A stretch of 64,000 nt of DNA from Roseiarcus sp963761435 (GCA_963761435.1 CAVXHJ010000025.1:62001-126000); one strand, 5' to 3'; numbered from the stretch's first letter, positions 44,135 to 53,343 are shown. Made by a program: numbers and translations. The notes: generated from the sequence alone by a model not told the origin.

Positions 44135-45035
44135 ATGGAGCTTCGGCATCTTCGCTATTTCGTCGCGGTCGCCGAGGCGAAGAGCATGAAGCTCGCCGCG
44201 GAGACGCGGCTTCACACGGCTCAACCCTCACTCAGCCGCCAAATCCGCGACCTCGAGCAGGAAGTCGGCGTTGGACTTTTCGTCCGCAGCGTCCGAGGCG
44301 TCGAGCTGACCGAAGCCGGCCGCGCCTTTCTCGACCATGCCCGACGCTCGTTGGACGAGGCCGAAGCGGCCATCCAGGCGGCGCGCCGCGCGGCGCGACC
44401 GGCCAGGACGATTTTCGCCGTCGGATTCCTGACAGGACAGGAAGCCGCGTGGCTCGCGCCCGCGACCCGCATCCTGAGCAGCGAACTCCCCAGCATCGAG
44501 ATCAGGGTGTCGAGCGGATTTTCCGTGACGCTTGCCGACGACCTTGTGCACAGAAGGATCGACGTCGCCTTTCTGCGCCACGAGCCCGGGCCGGACCTCG
44601 AATACAAACTGGTTCTGAAGGAGCCGCTCGTGGCCATCCTGCCGCATGACCATCGGCTCGCGGCGCGGAAAACCCTGGACCCGCGCGATCTTGAGGGCGA
44701 GACCTTCATCGGCATCTCCGAGATCCCGCGCAGTCCTGCGCGGAGCGGTCAACGGCTACCTCAAACGATCCGGAGTCGAGGTCGCGCCGCGGTTCGCGAT
44801 CGACAATTTCGCCATGGCGATGTCGCTGGTGACGTCGGAGCGCGGGGTCGCTCTGTTGCCGATCTCGATCGAGGACTACCTGCCTCCGTCCATCGTGAGC
44901 CGCCGCTTGAAGGGCAAGCAGCCGACCGTCGATCTGATGGTCGGCTATCACAGGGCCAACGCCTCGCCGATCCTGAAAATGTTCCTGTCGCGACTCGATG
45001 GGCCGAGATCCGCACCTCCGGGCGCCGTCGGCTGA
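44135..45035 (+). pseudogene. LysR-family regulator, one-base frameshift
   Basis: N-terminal HTH MELRHLRYFVAVAEAKSMKL and LHTAQPSLSRQIRDLEQEVG, then the effector domain (IEIRVSSGFSVTLADDLVHR). After FIGISEIPR one extra base near 44730 changes frame; corrected, it continues VLRGAVNGYLKRSGVEVAPR and SLVTSERGVALLPISIEDYL to 45035, 299 residues, the standard length. It faces the SDR gene across 276 bases and probably controls it. Confidence 0.85.
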
Positions 45036-45143
45036 CGGCGCGGCGCGGGCCGCCGCTCGTCATGGCGCCGTCATCCAACTCATCTACCGCGATTCGGCCA
45101 CATCGGCGGGTCGGAGATCACCTTGCGGCAAGCCACCAACGCG

Positions 45144-46378
45144 ATGCGTCGCTTAACCAGCGCGGGGCTCAAAGCTGCGGTCCATCGCTCGAAGCCGCTG
45201 TCGCGCGCCGGCGTCCTCGAGCGCCTGTTCACGCTGGCCTTCGAGCGCCTCGTCTATCCCCAGATCTGGGAGGACCCGGTGGTCGACATGGCCGCGCTCG
45301 ACATCGGGCCGGGGCATCAGGTGATCGCCATCGCCTCGGGCGGCTGCAACGTCCTCTCCTATCTCCTGGCCGATCCGGCCGGCGTCACCGCGGTCGACCT
45401 CAACGGCGCCCATATCGCGCTCGGGCGGCTCAAGATCTGCGCGGCTCAGAACCTGCCCGACTACGAGACCTTCTTCCGCTTCTTCGGCCGCGCCGACGCG
45501 CGCGCCAATGTCGCCGCCTACGACCGGCGGCTGCGGCCAAAACTCGACCCCGCGACCCGCGCCTATTGGGACAAGCGGACGGCGTTCGGCCGCCGCCGCA
45601 TCGGCGTCTTCGCCCATAATTTCTACCATCACGGCCTGCTCGGCCACATCCTCGGCGCCGGTCACACGCTCGCGCGCCTGCATGGCCTCGATCCGTCGAT
45701 CGTGCTGAAAGCGCAGGACGCTCGACGAGCAGCGCGCGCTCTACGAGAAGCGCCTCGCGCCGATCTTTGAAAAGCCGCTCGTCCGCTGGATCCTGAAGCA
45801 GCCCGCGTCCCTCTATGGCCTTGGCATCCCGCCGGCGCAGTACAAGGCGCTGGCCGCGGATTCGCCCTCGGGCGTCGCCGCCGTGCTGAGCGAGCGGCTC
45901 GAGCGGCTCGCCTGCGATTTCGACATCGCCGACAATTATTTCGCCTGGCAGGCGTTCGGACGCCGCTACGCGCCGGGGCCCAACCCGGCGCTCCCGCCCT
46001 ATCTGCAGCGCGAGAACTTCGACGCTGTCCGTGAGCGCGCGAGCCGCGTGCGCTACGTCCAGCGGTCGTTCACCGACATATTGCGCGATTCGGCCGCCGG
46101 CGAGCTTCGATCGCTTCGTCCTGCTCGACGCCCAGGACTGGATGAACGACGCCGAACTCGCCGCCTTGTGGACCGAGATCACCCGCACCGCGCGGCCTGG
46201 CGCGCGGGTGATCTTCCGCACCGCCGCCGACGAGCGGCTGCTGCCGGGCCGGGCGCCCGATCGCGTCATGGCCGCCTGGACCTACCATGACGAGCAGAGC
46301 CGCGAGTTCGGCCGGCGCGACCGCTCGTCGATCTACGGCGCCTTCCATCTCTACACGCTGAAAGGCGCGCCCCAGAGC
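45144..46378 (+). pseudogene. btaA: BtaA, S-adenosylmethionine:diacylglycerol 3-amino-3-carboxypropyltransferase, two frame breaks
   Basis: First enzyme of betaine-lipid (DGTS) synthesis, a phosphorus-free membrane lipid. DUF3419 marks: ERLVYPQIWEDPVVDMAALD, the SAM site VIAIASGGCNVLSYLLADPA, VTAVDLNGAHIALGRLK, FAHNFYHHGLLGHILG, DNYFAWQAFGRRY, and LLDAQDWMNDAELAALWTEI with SSIYGAFHLYTL at the end. Extra bases near 45722 and 46102 break the frame; repaired length about 411 residues, normal. No stop separates it from btaB. A TTG at 45123 is an alternative start. Phosphate limitation is the usual inducer; no PHO box was recognised. Confidence 0.88.
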
Positions 46379-47036
46379 ATGAGCGACGCCGCCGCGCTCA
46401 TGGACCGGATGTATCGCCGTCAGCGCCACATCTATGACCTCTCCCGCAAGTTCTATCTCCTCGGACGCGACGAGGCGATCGCCAAGCTGCGCGCCGCGCC
46501 TGGCGACAAAGTGCTCGAAATCGGCTGCGGCACCGGGCGCAATCTGGTCAAGCTGGCGCGGGCCTATCCCGAGGCGCGGCTCTATGGCATCGACGTGTCG
46601 CGGGAAATGCTGGCGAGCGCATCGACGGCGTCGGCTCGCGCCGGGCTCGCCGCCCGCGTCGCCCTCGGGCAGGGGGACGCGACAGCGTTCGATCCCGAGG
46701 CTTTGTTCGGCTGCGCCGCGTTCGAGCGCGTCATGATCTCCTACGCGCTCTCGATGATCCCGCCCTGGCGCGACGCGCTTGAGCGCGCGCTCGACGTTGT
46801 CGCGCCCGGCGGCTCGCTGCATCTCGTCGATTTCGGCGATTGCGCCGGCTTGCCCGGCCCGTTCAGGACCGGATTGCGGCGCTGGCTCGCCGCCTTCGAC
46901 GTGACCCCGCGCGACGATCTCGGCGCCGCGCTTCAGGCGTCTCACCGCCAAGCGCGGCATGAGGTGCGAGATCGAGAGCCGGTTTCGCGGCTACGCGGTC
47001 CTCGCGGTGGCGCGCCGCGCCGCGCCGGCGCGTTAA
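46379..47036 (+). pseudogene. btaB: BtaB, diacylglycerylhomoserine N-methyltransferase, one-base frameshift
   Basis: Adds three methyl groups from SAM to make DGTS. It begins MSDAAALMDRMYRRQRHIYD, then LSRKFYLLGRDEAIAKL, motif I VLEIGCGTGRNLVKLARAYP, YGIDVSREMLASAST and VMISYALSMIPPWRDALERA. After DDLGAALQA one extra base near 46942 breaks the frame; corrected, LTAKRGMRCEIESRFRGYAV and LAVARR follow, ending at 47036 with 218 residues, as expected. It is in the same frame as the end of btaA with no stop between, so as read the two form a fusion; an artefact cannot be excluded. Confidence 0.87.
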
Positions 47037-47060
47037 AGCCAATCGCTTTTGGGTCAACAC

Positions 47061-47190
47061 GCGCCCCCTCCACCGCGGTGACGCGCGGTCCCCCTCCCCC
47101 GCTTCGCGTGGGAGGAGAAAGCGGCGGTAGGCCTCTTCCTCCCCCATGAAATGGGGGAGGGGGACCGTCCGAAGGACGGTGGTGGGGGAC
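47061..47190. repeat. hairpin repeats of family C between btaB and the DUF445 gene
   Basis: CCTCCCCCAT/ATGGGGGAGG (47138-47160, perfect 10-base stem, loop GAA) followed by ACCGTCC/GGACGGT (47164-47180), with a further CCCCCTCCCCC stretch at 47090-47100. The second stem corresponds to ACCGGCC/GGCCGGT at 25423-25439, with a compensated pair. It lies between convergent genes. Confidence 0.8.
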
Positions 47191-47217
47191 CCTGCTGGCC
47201 AAGGACGGGCGCGCGGT

Positions 47218-48519
47218 TCACCCGCCGAACGCCCGCGAGAGCGTGAAGATAACGAGCCCGACCAGTCCGCCGACCAGCGTGCCGTTGATGCGGATATATT
47301 GCAGGTCCTTGCCGACCTGGAGTTCGAGGCGGTTGACGAGCGTGGCGGCGTCCCAGTTATCGACCACTGCGGCGATATAGGCGCCGATCTCGGCCCGCCG
47401 GGGCAGGATGGCCCGCAGCGCCAAGAGCCTGAGCCGCCGGTTGATCGTCGCCCGGCGCCCGGAATCCTCTTCGAGCCAGCGGCCAAGCGCGCCGGCCGAA
47501 CTCGCCAGCCAGCCGACGATCGCTTCGGCATGGCGGGGCAGCCCGTCTCGCAAGCCCGCCTCGATTTCCTCCCACAAGCCCCTCGCCTGCTCGGCGAACA
47601 CCGGATTGGCGAGAATGTCCTGCTTCAGCGCCTCCCCTTTCGCCCGCATCGCGGGATCGTGCGCGAGGGCGTCGATCCATTCTTCGATCAGCGCATTGGC
47701 CTCGTCGCGCCACGGATGGTCGGGGTCGCGCATCTCGTTCAGGGTCGTCGACAGCCCGTTGATCACCTTGGCGGCGATCATGTCGTCGACCCATTTGGGA
47801 ATGAAGCGCGAGGATTTTTGCGACACGTGCCTGACGATCGTCGCCTTGTTGCGCGCGAGCGCGCCTTCCGCGAGATCGAGGCCCTGGTCGAGCAGCGTCT
47901 GGCCCGCCCCCTGCGCCCAGAGTATCGACAACACCCGCGAGGCGAGCGGCGCCGCGGGGACCGCCTCGATCCCGCGCCGCGCCGCCTGAGCGACCCATTC
48001 GTCGATTGCCGCTTTCGGCACGAGGTCGAGCGCGTACGGAAGGACGCGTCCGGCGCCGGCCGCGACCGCCCGCGCGTTGCGCTCGTCCTCGAGCCATCGC
48101 GCCGCAAGCCCGACCGCGTCGACCGACGAGAGGCGCGCGACCGCGACGCGTGGGGAGAGGAAGTTGTTGGTGATGAACCGCCCGAGCGCCGGCCCGATGC
48201 GCCGCTTGTTTTCCGGCACGACGGCGGTATGGGGAATCGGCAGGCCGAGGGGACGGCGAAAAAGCGCCACGACCGCGAACCAGTCGGCGCAGGCGCCGAC
48301 CATGCCGGCTTCCGCGAACGCGCCGAGATAGGGCGCCCAGACCCAGCCCGGCGGCGCGCGTCGCATGATGAGAAAAATCGCCGACATGAGCACGAGCAGC
48401 ATCGTTGCGATCGTGCGCATGCGGCGCAGTTCCGCCCGGCGCTCCGCCTCGGTCTTAAGGGCGTCAGAATAGCCGAGCGGCGCGGGCTCGGCGGCCGCAG
48501 GTCGGGCAAGCTCAGTCAT
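47218..48519 (-). CDS. DUF445 membrane protein
   Basis: 433 residues. After a polar N-terminus two hydrophobic helices (MLLVLMSAIFLIM and the following AGMVGACADWFAVVALFRRP, the DUF445 signature), a long helical soluble part with repeated DUF445 motifs (IVRHVSQKSSRFIPKWVDDM), and a C-terminal helix GTLVGGLVGLVIFTLSRAF. Relatives include E. coli YjiN. Function unknown; it probably sits in the inner membrane with both ends anchored. The frame is intact. Confidence 0.88.
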   Translation of the reverse strand: MTELARPAAAEPAPLGYSDALKTEAERRAELRRMRTIATMLLVLMSAIFLIMRRAPPGWVWAPYLGAFAEAGMVGACADWFAVVALFRRPLGLPIPHTAVVPENKRRIGPALGRFITNNFLSPRVAVARLSSVDAVGLAARWLEDERNARAVAAGAGRVLPYALDLVPKAAIDEWVAQAARRGIEAVPAAPLASRVLSILWAQGAGQTLLDQGLDLAEGALARNKATIVRHVSQKSSRFIPKWVDDMIAAKVINGLSTTLNEMRDPDHPWRDEANALIEEWIDALAHDPAMRAKGEALKQDILANPVFAEQARGLWEEIEAGLRDGLPRHAEAIVGWLASSAGALGRWLEEDSGRRATINRRLRLLALRAILPRRAEIGAYIAAVVDNWDAATLVNRLELQVGKDLQYIRINGTLVGGLVGLVIFTLSRAFGG

Positions 48520-48654
48520 CGCCGGATAATAGGGGCTGGCGACGCCCGGGCCATAGGCCTTTCCAGCCAGCCCAGGCCCCGCGACCCGCCCCGCTGGAAA
48601 TTTGCCGCCAGAGCGCCTACATGAAAGGCTGCGGAGCTGGGTGGCGCGTCAGGA

Positions 48655-48785
48655 CAATATTCCTCGGGGCCGTACGATCCCTATGGGGGCTGTCCCTGTC
48701 GAGGCCCGTGGGCTTCGGCATATGGCTCCCACCTACTTACGTAGGCGCCCGGGATCACCGTCCAACGGCCGTCTCGGCTCCGCGC
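48655..48785 (+). ncRNA. ssrS: 6S RNA (SsrS) candidate
   Basis: Just before the 5-formyltetrahydrofolate cyclo-ligase gene, the standard site of 6S RNA in Proteobacteria. GGCCGT (48668-48673) and ACGGCC (48765-48770) can close the molecule. Between them GGGGGCTGTCCC, the run TATGGCTCCCACCT and CCGGGATCACC resemble conserved alphaproteobacterial 6S segments, with the internal CCTAC/GTAGG hairpin. 6S RNA binds sigma70 RNA polymerase in stationary phase. Ends are approximate. Confidence 0.72.
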
Positions 48786-48821
48786 TTTATTTTTACCGCT
48801 TTCGGATTGGCGGCCCACCGT

Positions 48822-49409
48822 TTGACCTCGACTGTCGTCAATCCCAAAACGGCCCTTCGCCGCGCCGCGCTTGCCAGGCGGGCGAGCGTCGCGGCGGCCG
48901 CCCGCCAGGCTTTCAGCCGCCGCCTCGCCGAGGAGGGGCTGCGGCTCGCGCGGCTCTGGCGCGCCGAAACCGCCTCCGCCTTTCATGCCTTTCGCGACGA
49001 GCCGGATACGCTTGAACTTTTGAGCGCGCTCGCGGCGGACGGGTTCGCGACCGCCCTTCCTGTGGTCGTCGGCCGCGGTTCGCCCCTTGCCTTTCGTCTC
49101 TGGCGGCCGGGCGACCCGACCCGGTCAGGCGCGATGTCGATCGCCGAGCCGCTTGAGACGGCGCCCGCGGTCGATCCGGATCTCCTGTTCGTGCCGCTCG
49201 CCTGCTTCGACCGGCGCGGCCACCGCATCGGCTATGGCGCCGGCTTTTATGACCGCACCCTCGCCCGCCTTCGCGCGACGAAGCCCGTTCACGCGGTTGG
49301 CGTCGCCTATGGGGTATGCGAAGTCGCCGCCGTGCCGTATGAGGCGCATGATGAGAGCCTGGACGCCATCGTGACCGATCAGGAAACCCTTCTCCTCACC
49401 GAGCGATGA
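48822..49409 (+). CDS. fau: 5-formyltetrahydrofolate cyclo-ligase
   Basis: 195 residues from a TTG at 48822 (another TTG at 48807 adds five); the open frame further upstream is the 6S RNA. Opens NPKTALRRAALARRASVAAA, with the Arg/Lys-rich ATP-binding N-terminus, then LLFVPLACFDRRGHRIGYGA and GFYDRTLARLRATKP (GYGxGFYDR motif), ending with DAIVTDQETLLLTER. Converts 5-formyl-THF to 5,10-methenyl-THF with ATP. Its stop overlaps the next ATG by four bases. Confidence 0.92.
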   Translation: MTSTVVNPKTALRRAALARRASVAAAARQAFSRRLAEEGLRLARLWRAETASAFHAFRDEPDTLELLSALAADGFATALPVVVGRGSPLAFRLWRPGDPTRSGAMSIAEPLETAPAVDPDLLFVPLACFDRRGHRIGYGAGFYDRTLARLRATKPVHAVGVAYGVCEVAAVPYEAHDESLDAIVTDQETLLLTER

Positions 49410-50227
49410 TGCGTCTCGTCTTCATTGGCGACATCGTCGGGCGATCCGGGCGCGCTGTCTTGCTCGAGCAGGTTGCCGCGCTACGCGATCGCTGGGCGCT
49501 CGATTTCGTCGTCGTCAACGGCGAGAACGCCGCCGGCGGCTTCGGGATCACTGAACCCATTCTGGAAGAATTCCTCGCCGCCGGAGTCGATGCGGTGACG
49601 CTCGGCAATCACGCCTTCGATCAGCGCGAGGCGCTGGGGTTCATCGATCGCCAGCCGCGCCTGATCCGGCCGGCCAATTTCCCGCCGGGCACGCCCGGAC
49701 GGGGCGCGGCCCTCATCGAGAACGCGAAGGGCGCGCGGCTCCTTGTCGTCAATGTCATGGGCCGCATTTTCATGGACGCTCTCGACGATCCTTTCGCCAC
49801 CTTAAAGCGCGAGCTCGGCCTTTGCCCGCTAGGGCAGGGGTGCGACGCTTCGATCGTCGACTTCCACGCCGAGGCGACGAGCGAGAAATGGGCGGCCGCG
49901 CATTTTGCCGACGGCAAGGCAAGTCTGGTCGTGGGCACCCATACCCATGTGCCCAGCGCCGATCATCGAATCCTCGCTGGAGGCACGGGCTTCGTCACCG
50001 ATGTCGGCATGACCGGCGACTATGATTCGGTGATCGGGATGGAAAAGGACGAGCCGCTGCGCCGCTTCACCACCCGCGTCCCTTCCGGCCGGTTCGAGCC
50101 GGCGCTGGGGCCTGCGACTTTGTGCGCGGTCGCGGCCGAGATCGGCCCCGACGGCCGGGCCAAAGCCATCGCGCCGGTCAGGATCGGCGGCCTGCTCAGC
50201 CCCGCCGCGCCCGATTTCTGGGCCTGA
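49406..50227 (+). CDS. TIGR00282/YmdB-family metallophosphoesterase
   Basis: 273 residues. Calcineurin-like metal motifs: VFIGDIVGRSGR (Asp), VVNGENAAGGFG (Asn-Glu), LGNHAFDQ (Gly-Asn-His), VGTHTHVPSADHRIL (His-x-His) and TDVGMTGDYDSVIGMEKDE. Family members hydrolyse 2',3'-cyclic nucleotides and affect RNA turnover. It lies between fau and gph, all three close together and co-directional, a common alphaproteobacterial order. Confidence 0.9.
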   Translation: MMRLVFIGDIVGRSGRAVLLEQVAALRDRWALDFVVVNGENAAGGFGITEPILEEFLAAGVDAVTLGNHAFDQREALGFIDRQPRLIRPANFPPGTPGRGAALIENAKGARLLVVNVMGRIFMDALDDPFATLKRELGLCPLGQGCDASIVDFHAEATSEKWAAAHFADGKASLVVGTHTHVPSADHRILAGGTGFVTDVGMTGDYDSVIGMEKDEPLRRFTTRVPSGRFEPALGPATLCAVAAEIGPDGRAKAIAPVRIGGLLSPAAPDFWA

Positions 50228-50232
50228 TCGCC

Positions 50233-50913
50233 ATGGTCGCGCCGACCATTGTCTACGATCTCGACGGCACGCTCGCCGACACGGCCGGTGATCTGGTGGC
50301 CACCCTCAATTGGCTCTTGGGCAGGGAAGGCCTCAAGCCGCTCAAGGTCGAAAGCGCCGGTTCGCTGGTTGGGGCCGGGGCCCGGCCGCTGATCGCGCGC
50401 GGCTTCGCCGCCTCGGGGAAAAACCTCGACCCGCAAGCGCTCGAGCGGCTGTTCGCGGATTATCTCGTCTATTACAACGCCCACATCGCCGATCGCACCC
50501 GGCTTTATCCCGGCGTCAGACAAGCGCTTTCGGCGCTGGCGGACTTGGGCTGGCGCCAGGCGATCTGCACCAACAAGATCGAAGTCTCGGCCAAGCTCCT
50601 GATCGCCAAGCTCGGCGTCGCCGAGCGTTTCGCTTTCGTCTGCGGCCAGGACACATTCGGGGTTGGCAAGCCGGACGCCGCGCCGCTGCTCAAGACGATC
50701 GCCGCTTCGGGCGGCGCGAGCGATCGCGCGATCATGGTCGGGGATTCGATCACCGACATCAAGACCGCCCGCGCGGCCGGCCTGCCGGTCATCGCGGTCG
50801 ACTTCGGCTATAGCGACGTCCCGGTCGCCGAGCTTAAGCCGGACCGGGTGATCTCGCATTTCGACCAGCTCGAGGCGGCCTGCGAAGCGCTGCTGAGGTC
50901 TCCGGCAAGCTAG
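50233..50913 (+). CDS. gph: phosphoglycolate phosphatase (HAD family)
   Basis: 226 residues. HAD motif I IVYDLDGTLADTAGDLVATL, motif II CTNKIE, motif III Lys in FGVGKPDAAPLLKTI and motif IV MVGDSITDIKTARAAG. Removes phosphate from 2-phosphoglycolate, made by DNA repair or by Rubisco oxygenation. Other HAD substrates are possible because the family is broad. It starts 5 bases after the metallophosphoesterase stop, so the three genes probably form one transcript with fau. Confidence 0.88.
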   Translation: MVAPTIVYDLDGTLADTAGDLVATLNWLLGREGLKPLKVESAGSLVGAGARPLIARGFAASGKNLDPQALERLFADYLVYYNAHIADRTRLYPGVRQALSALADLGWRQAICTNKIEVSAKLLIAKLGVAERFAFVCGQDTFGVGKPDAAPLLKTIAASGGASDRAIMVGDSITDIKTARAAGLPVIAVDFGYSDVPVAELKPDRVISHFDQLEAACEALLRSPAS

Positions 50914-51024
50914 GCTGATCGCGTTGTTCGGCCTGTTCATCGGCCACGCCGGATTCGCGCCAGCCGCGGTTCTCATGATGCTGGTCTTCGTCGGGGACGA
51001 GCGAAGCTGAAGCGGCTCGTGGCC

Positions 51025-51438
51025 TCAAAAAGCCTGAACGACGTTGGTTACGTGGTCGCGGTCCGGCGCGGTGACGCAAAACGCCACGCACAGATAGGGG
51101 ATTGTGTCATGCGGGTTGTGGCCGCGATGCATCTTGCCGATCGGTTCCGAATAAACGTCGCCGGCCTTGGCGCGAATGAGGACGCCTTCCTCGAAATGGG
51201 CCTCGAAGATGCCCTGCAGCGCGATGAAGAACGTCGCGCCATTGTGACAATGGAAGTTGGTCCAGCCCTTGGGCTCTATCTCCGCGGTGTAGATCTGCAC
51301 CTTTGCTTCGGGGTCTTTCGGCAACGAGGCGTAGAGCCCATCGAACAGCACTCGACGGTGGAACATTTTATCCGCCGGTACGAGGCCCTCGATCTGCAGC
51401 TTCAAGCCGGCCAAATGGGCGTCGTGCGTCTCGGTCAT
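51025..51438 (-). CDS. cupin-domain protein
   Basis: 137 residues from MTETHDAHLAGLKLQIEGLV. Cupin motif 1 is WTNFHCHNGATFFIALQG (His-x-His then a later Glu in FEAHFEEG), motif 2 GDVYSEPIGKMHRGHNPHD. A single barrel with predicted metal site; enzyme or sensor not decidable. It stands alone, converging with gph across 111 bases in which I see no further gene. Confidence 0.72.
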   Translation of the reverse strand: MTETHDAHLAGLKLQIEGLVPADKMFHRRVLFDGLYASLPKDPEAKVQIYTAEIEPKGWTNFHCHNGATFFIALQGIFEAHFEEGVLIRAKAGDVYSEPIGKMHRGHNPHDTIPYLCVAFCVTAPDRDHVTNVVQAF

Positions 51439-51504
51439 TGAATCCGCTGTTTTTGCCGGGGTCGCCAGACATAGCACAGTCCGGCCCGCGGGGCGGCGGA
51501 CCGG

Positions 51505-51768
51505 TCAGGCGGCTCTTGGCAGGTAAGCAAGGCGCGCATGACGCGCGCAGTAGGGGCCGCCCGCCGCCGCCTCGCCGCAATAGCGGAACGCCCCGAGATC
51601 TCTCGGATTGCCCGTCGGCCAGCGGCACGAGCTTGGCGTCAGGTCGACGACAGTGAGGCTTCCGTCGATCGGCTCCTGGTCGGCAAAATAGGTGGTGAAC
51701 GCCATCCTGCCGCTCTCGTCCGTTGCGGCGGAAGCGATAATTTTTGGGGCAGCATCTATTCTGGGCAT
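51505..51768 (-). CDS. GcrA-like C-terminal half protein
   Basis: 87 residues. The last 40 match the C-terminal part of the cell-cycle regulator GcrA, which touches RNA polymerase sigma70: CRWPTGNPRDLGAFRYCGEA then GGPYCARHARLAYLPRAA, with the conserved Cys-x-Trp, Cys and Cys-x2-His pattern. The N-terminal HTH that binds methylated DNA in GcrA is absent, and the first 45 residues are unlike it. It could be a free sigma-binding module or a remnant. Start at the ATG at 51766-51768. Confidence 0.7.
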   Translation of the reverse strand: MPRIDAAPKIIASAATDESGRMAFTTYFADQEPIDGSLTVVDLTPSSCRWPTGNPRDLGAFRYCGEAAAGGPYCARHARLAYLPRAA

Positions 51769-51936
51769 CGTCAATCGGTCTCTCTGAATTTGTGGAAGGC
51801 GAGCCGGCTCGGCCGCGCCAAACGTGCCCGCCATATGGCTACGGAGCGCCAAATTTCCAGAGAGCCCGCGCGTGGGCGCATTTTTCAAAAGCGAAAATGC
51901 CTCGGCGAAGACCATCGAGGCCGATTCGGCGTCGCT

Positions 51937-53343
51937 TCAAACCGCCTTGCCGCCGCCCGGCCGCCGGAGCAGCTCCGCGAGCATCGCCTGGGCGTCCTCG
52001 ATCAGCGACTCCTGATAGCGATAGTACATCTCGCGGCCCATGGGCGTGACGAGCGAGCTCATCTGTTCCTCGCAGCGAAGGTGAAGCGCCGCGAGCTCCC
52101 GGGCCAGGTCCTCCGCGGCCTTTCGATCCTCGGGCGTCTTGACGGCCGCGTCCGGGGGGAGCGTTTTCACATGCTCCGGCGTGGAGCCGAGACCGCTCAG
52201 CGCCTTGAGCCGTGACTCCAGGAGTTCCCGGCTGGCGTCGATTCGCCAAAGCCTGAATCGGCTATACCCGTTCAGGGCGTTGAAGACGACGGTCAGGGCC
52301 ATCGCCAGATAGATCCAATAGGCTGGCGACATCAGGTTCACGAGCCGGGGGAAATATCGATCCGCGAATCCGGGCTCGCCGTTGGTGAAGAACTCGCGCG
52401 CCTCGTCGGCCAGCGGCGCCTGATCCTGGGACTTGGCGGCGGGCGGCGGGTTCTCGCGAACGAAAGTCGGGAACTCCTCCCTGAGCAGCATCAGGAAAGC
52501 CTCCCGCTCGGCGCGGTGGGTGCAGGCGTTCGTCAGGATGAGCGTGTCGACCTGGGCGACGAGCTTGTCGGTCGCCGGAGTCGGTTTCGCGATGTCGTAA
52601 AATCCGGCGGGGATTCTGCCGAGGCGCAGCCATTTGTCTCGCGCGACCAGGCCCTCGAGGTCGGCGGGAGCGACGATCTCGAGGTCGTAGGTGTTGGCAA
52701 GCCTGCGGATCAACTCTGCGCTGGCCGACATGACGAATGCTGCGAGATCGAGCTCACCGTCGCGAACCATTGCCGCCTGGGCTTCGAGGTCGTGGTTGGA
52801 CGGCTTCAGATCGAGCCCCCTGAGATCGGGATTCTCCATCAATTGTCGCATCAGGTCGGCTGTGCCGGAGCCGTCCGGGCCAATGCCGACCGACGCGCCC
52901 TTGAGGTCGTTGAACGTATCGATCGCCCGCCCGCGCCGCGCGAACAAGAGGAGCGACTCCGGCTGCGGCAGCCTGCCCAAGGACTGCAAACCGGCGTCGG
53001 CAGGAACCGGCACGCCGTCCTGCACGAAGGCGAAGCCGGGGATGCAGCGCCCGCTTTCGCCGGCGAGGCGAGCAATATTGTCGACCGACCCGTCGGTTGC
53101 GACGACGCTCAGCCGGCCGCTTCTCTTCCGGGCGCGCGCCGCAAGCCGCTCTCCGGTCGCGTGGTACTGTCCGGTCGCTCCGCCGGTATAGATGGACGCC
53201 TTCAGGAACGCGTAATCGCCGGAGACGGTGAAGTAGAGGATCGCCGCCGCGACCGCCAAAGCGGCGATCCCCATCAACAGAATCCTCGCCCACGCTTTTC
53301 GATCGCGGCCGGGTCCAAACGCCAGTTGATCCAGAAAGCTCAT
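51937..53343 (-). CDS. TAXI-family TRAP-type solute-binding protein with two membrane anchors
   Basis: 468 residues. N-terminal membrane segment ILLMGIAALAVAAAILYFTV, then a TAXI domain (SIYTGGATGQYHATGERLAA; the GKSVGIGPDGSGT-like GASVGIGPDGSGTADLMRQL), a second membrane segment near residue 360 (SPAYWIYLAMALTVVFNALN), and a cytoplasmic helical tail of about 95 residues (RLWRIDASRELLESRLKALS and on). TAXI proteins bind glutamate or similar; the membrane-tethered form with a cytoplasmic tail suggests sensing rather than TRAP uptake. No TRAP permease is nearby. Start at the ATG at 53341-53343. Confidence 0.82.
   Translation of the reverse strand: MSFLDQLAFGPGRDRKAWARILLMGIAALAVAAAILYFTVSGDYAFLKASIYTGGATGQYHATGERLAARARKRSGRLSVVATDGSVDNIARLAGESGRCIPGFAFVQDGVPVPADAGLQSLGRLPQPESLLLFARRGRAIDTFNDLKGASVGIGPDGSGTADLMRQLMENPDLRGLDLKPSNHDLEAQAAMVRDGELDLAAFVMSASAELIRRLANTYDLEIVAPADLEGLVARDKWLRLGRIPAGFYDIAKPTPATDKLVAQVDTLILTNACTHRAEREAFLMLLREEFPTFVRENPPPAAKSQDQAPLADEAREFFTNGEPGFADRYFPRLVNLMSPAYWIYLAMALTVVFNALNGYSRFRLWRIDASRELLESRLKALSGLGSTPEHVKTLPPDAAVKTPEDRKAAEDLARELAALHLRCEEQMSSLVTPMGREMYYRYQESLIEDAQAMLAELLRRPGGGKAV

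Noticed and set aside
47146..48624. A 492-codon forward frame over the DUF445 gene
   Set aside because: DUF445 on the minus strand is clearly the gene; the forward frame begins in a hairpin repeat.
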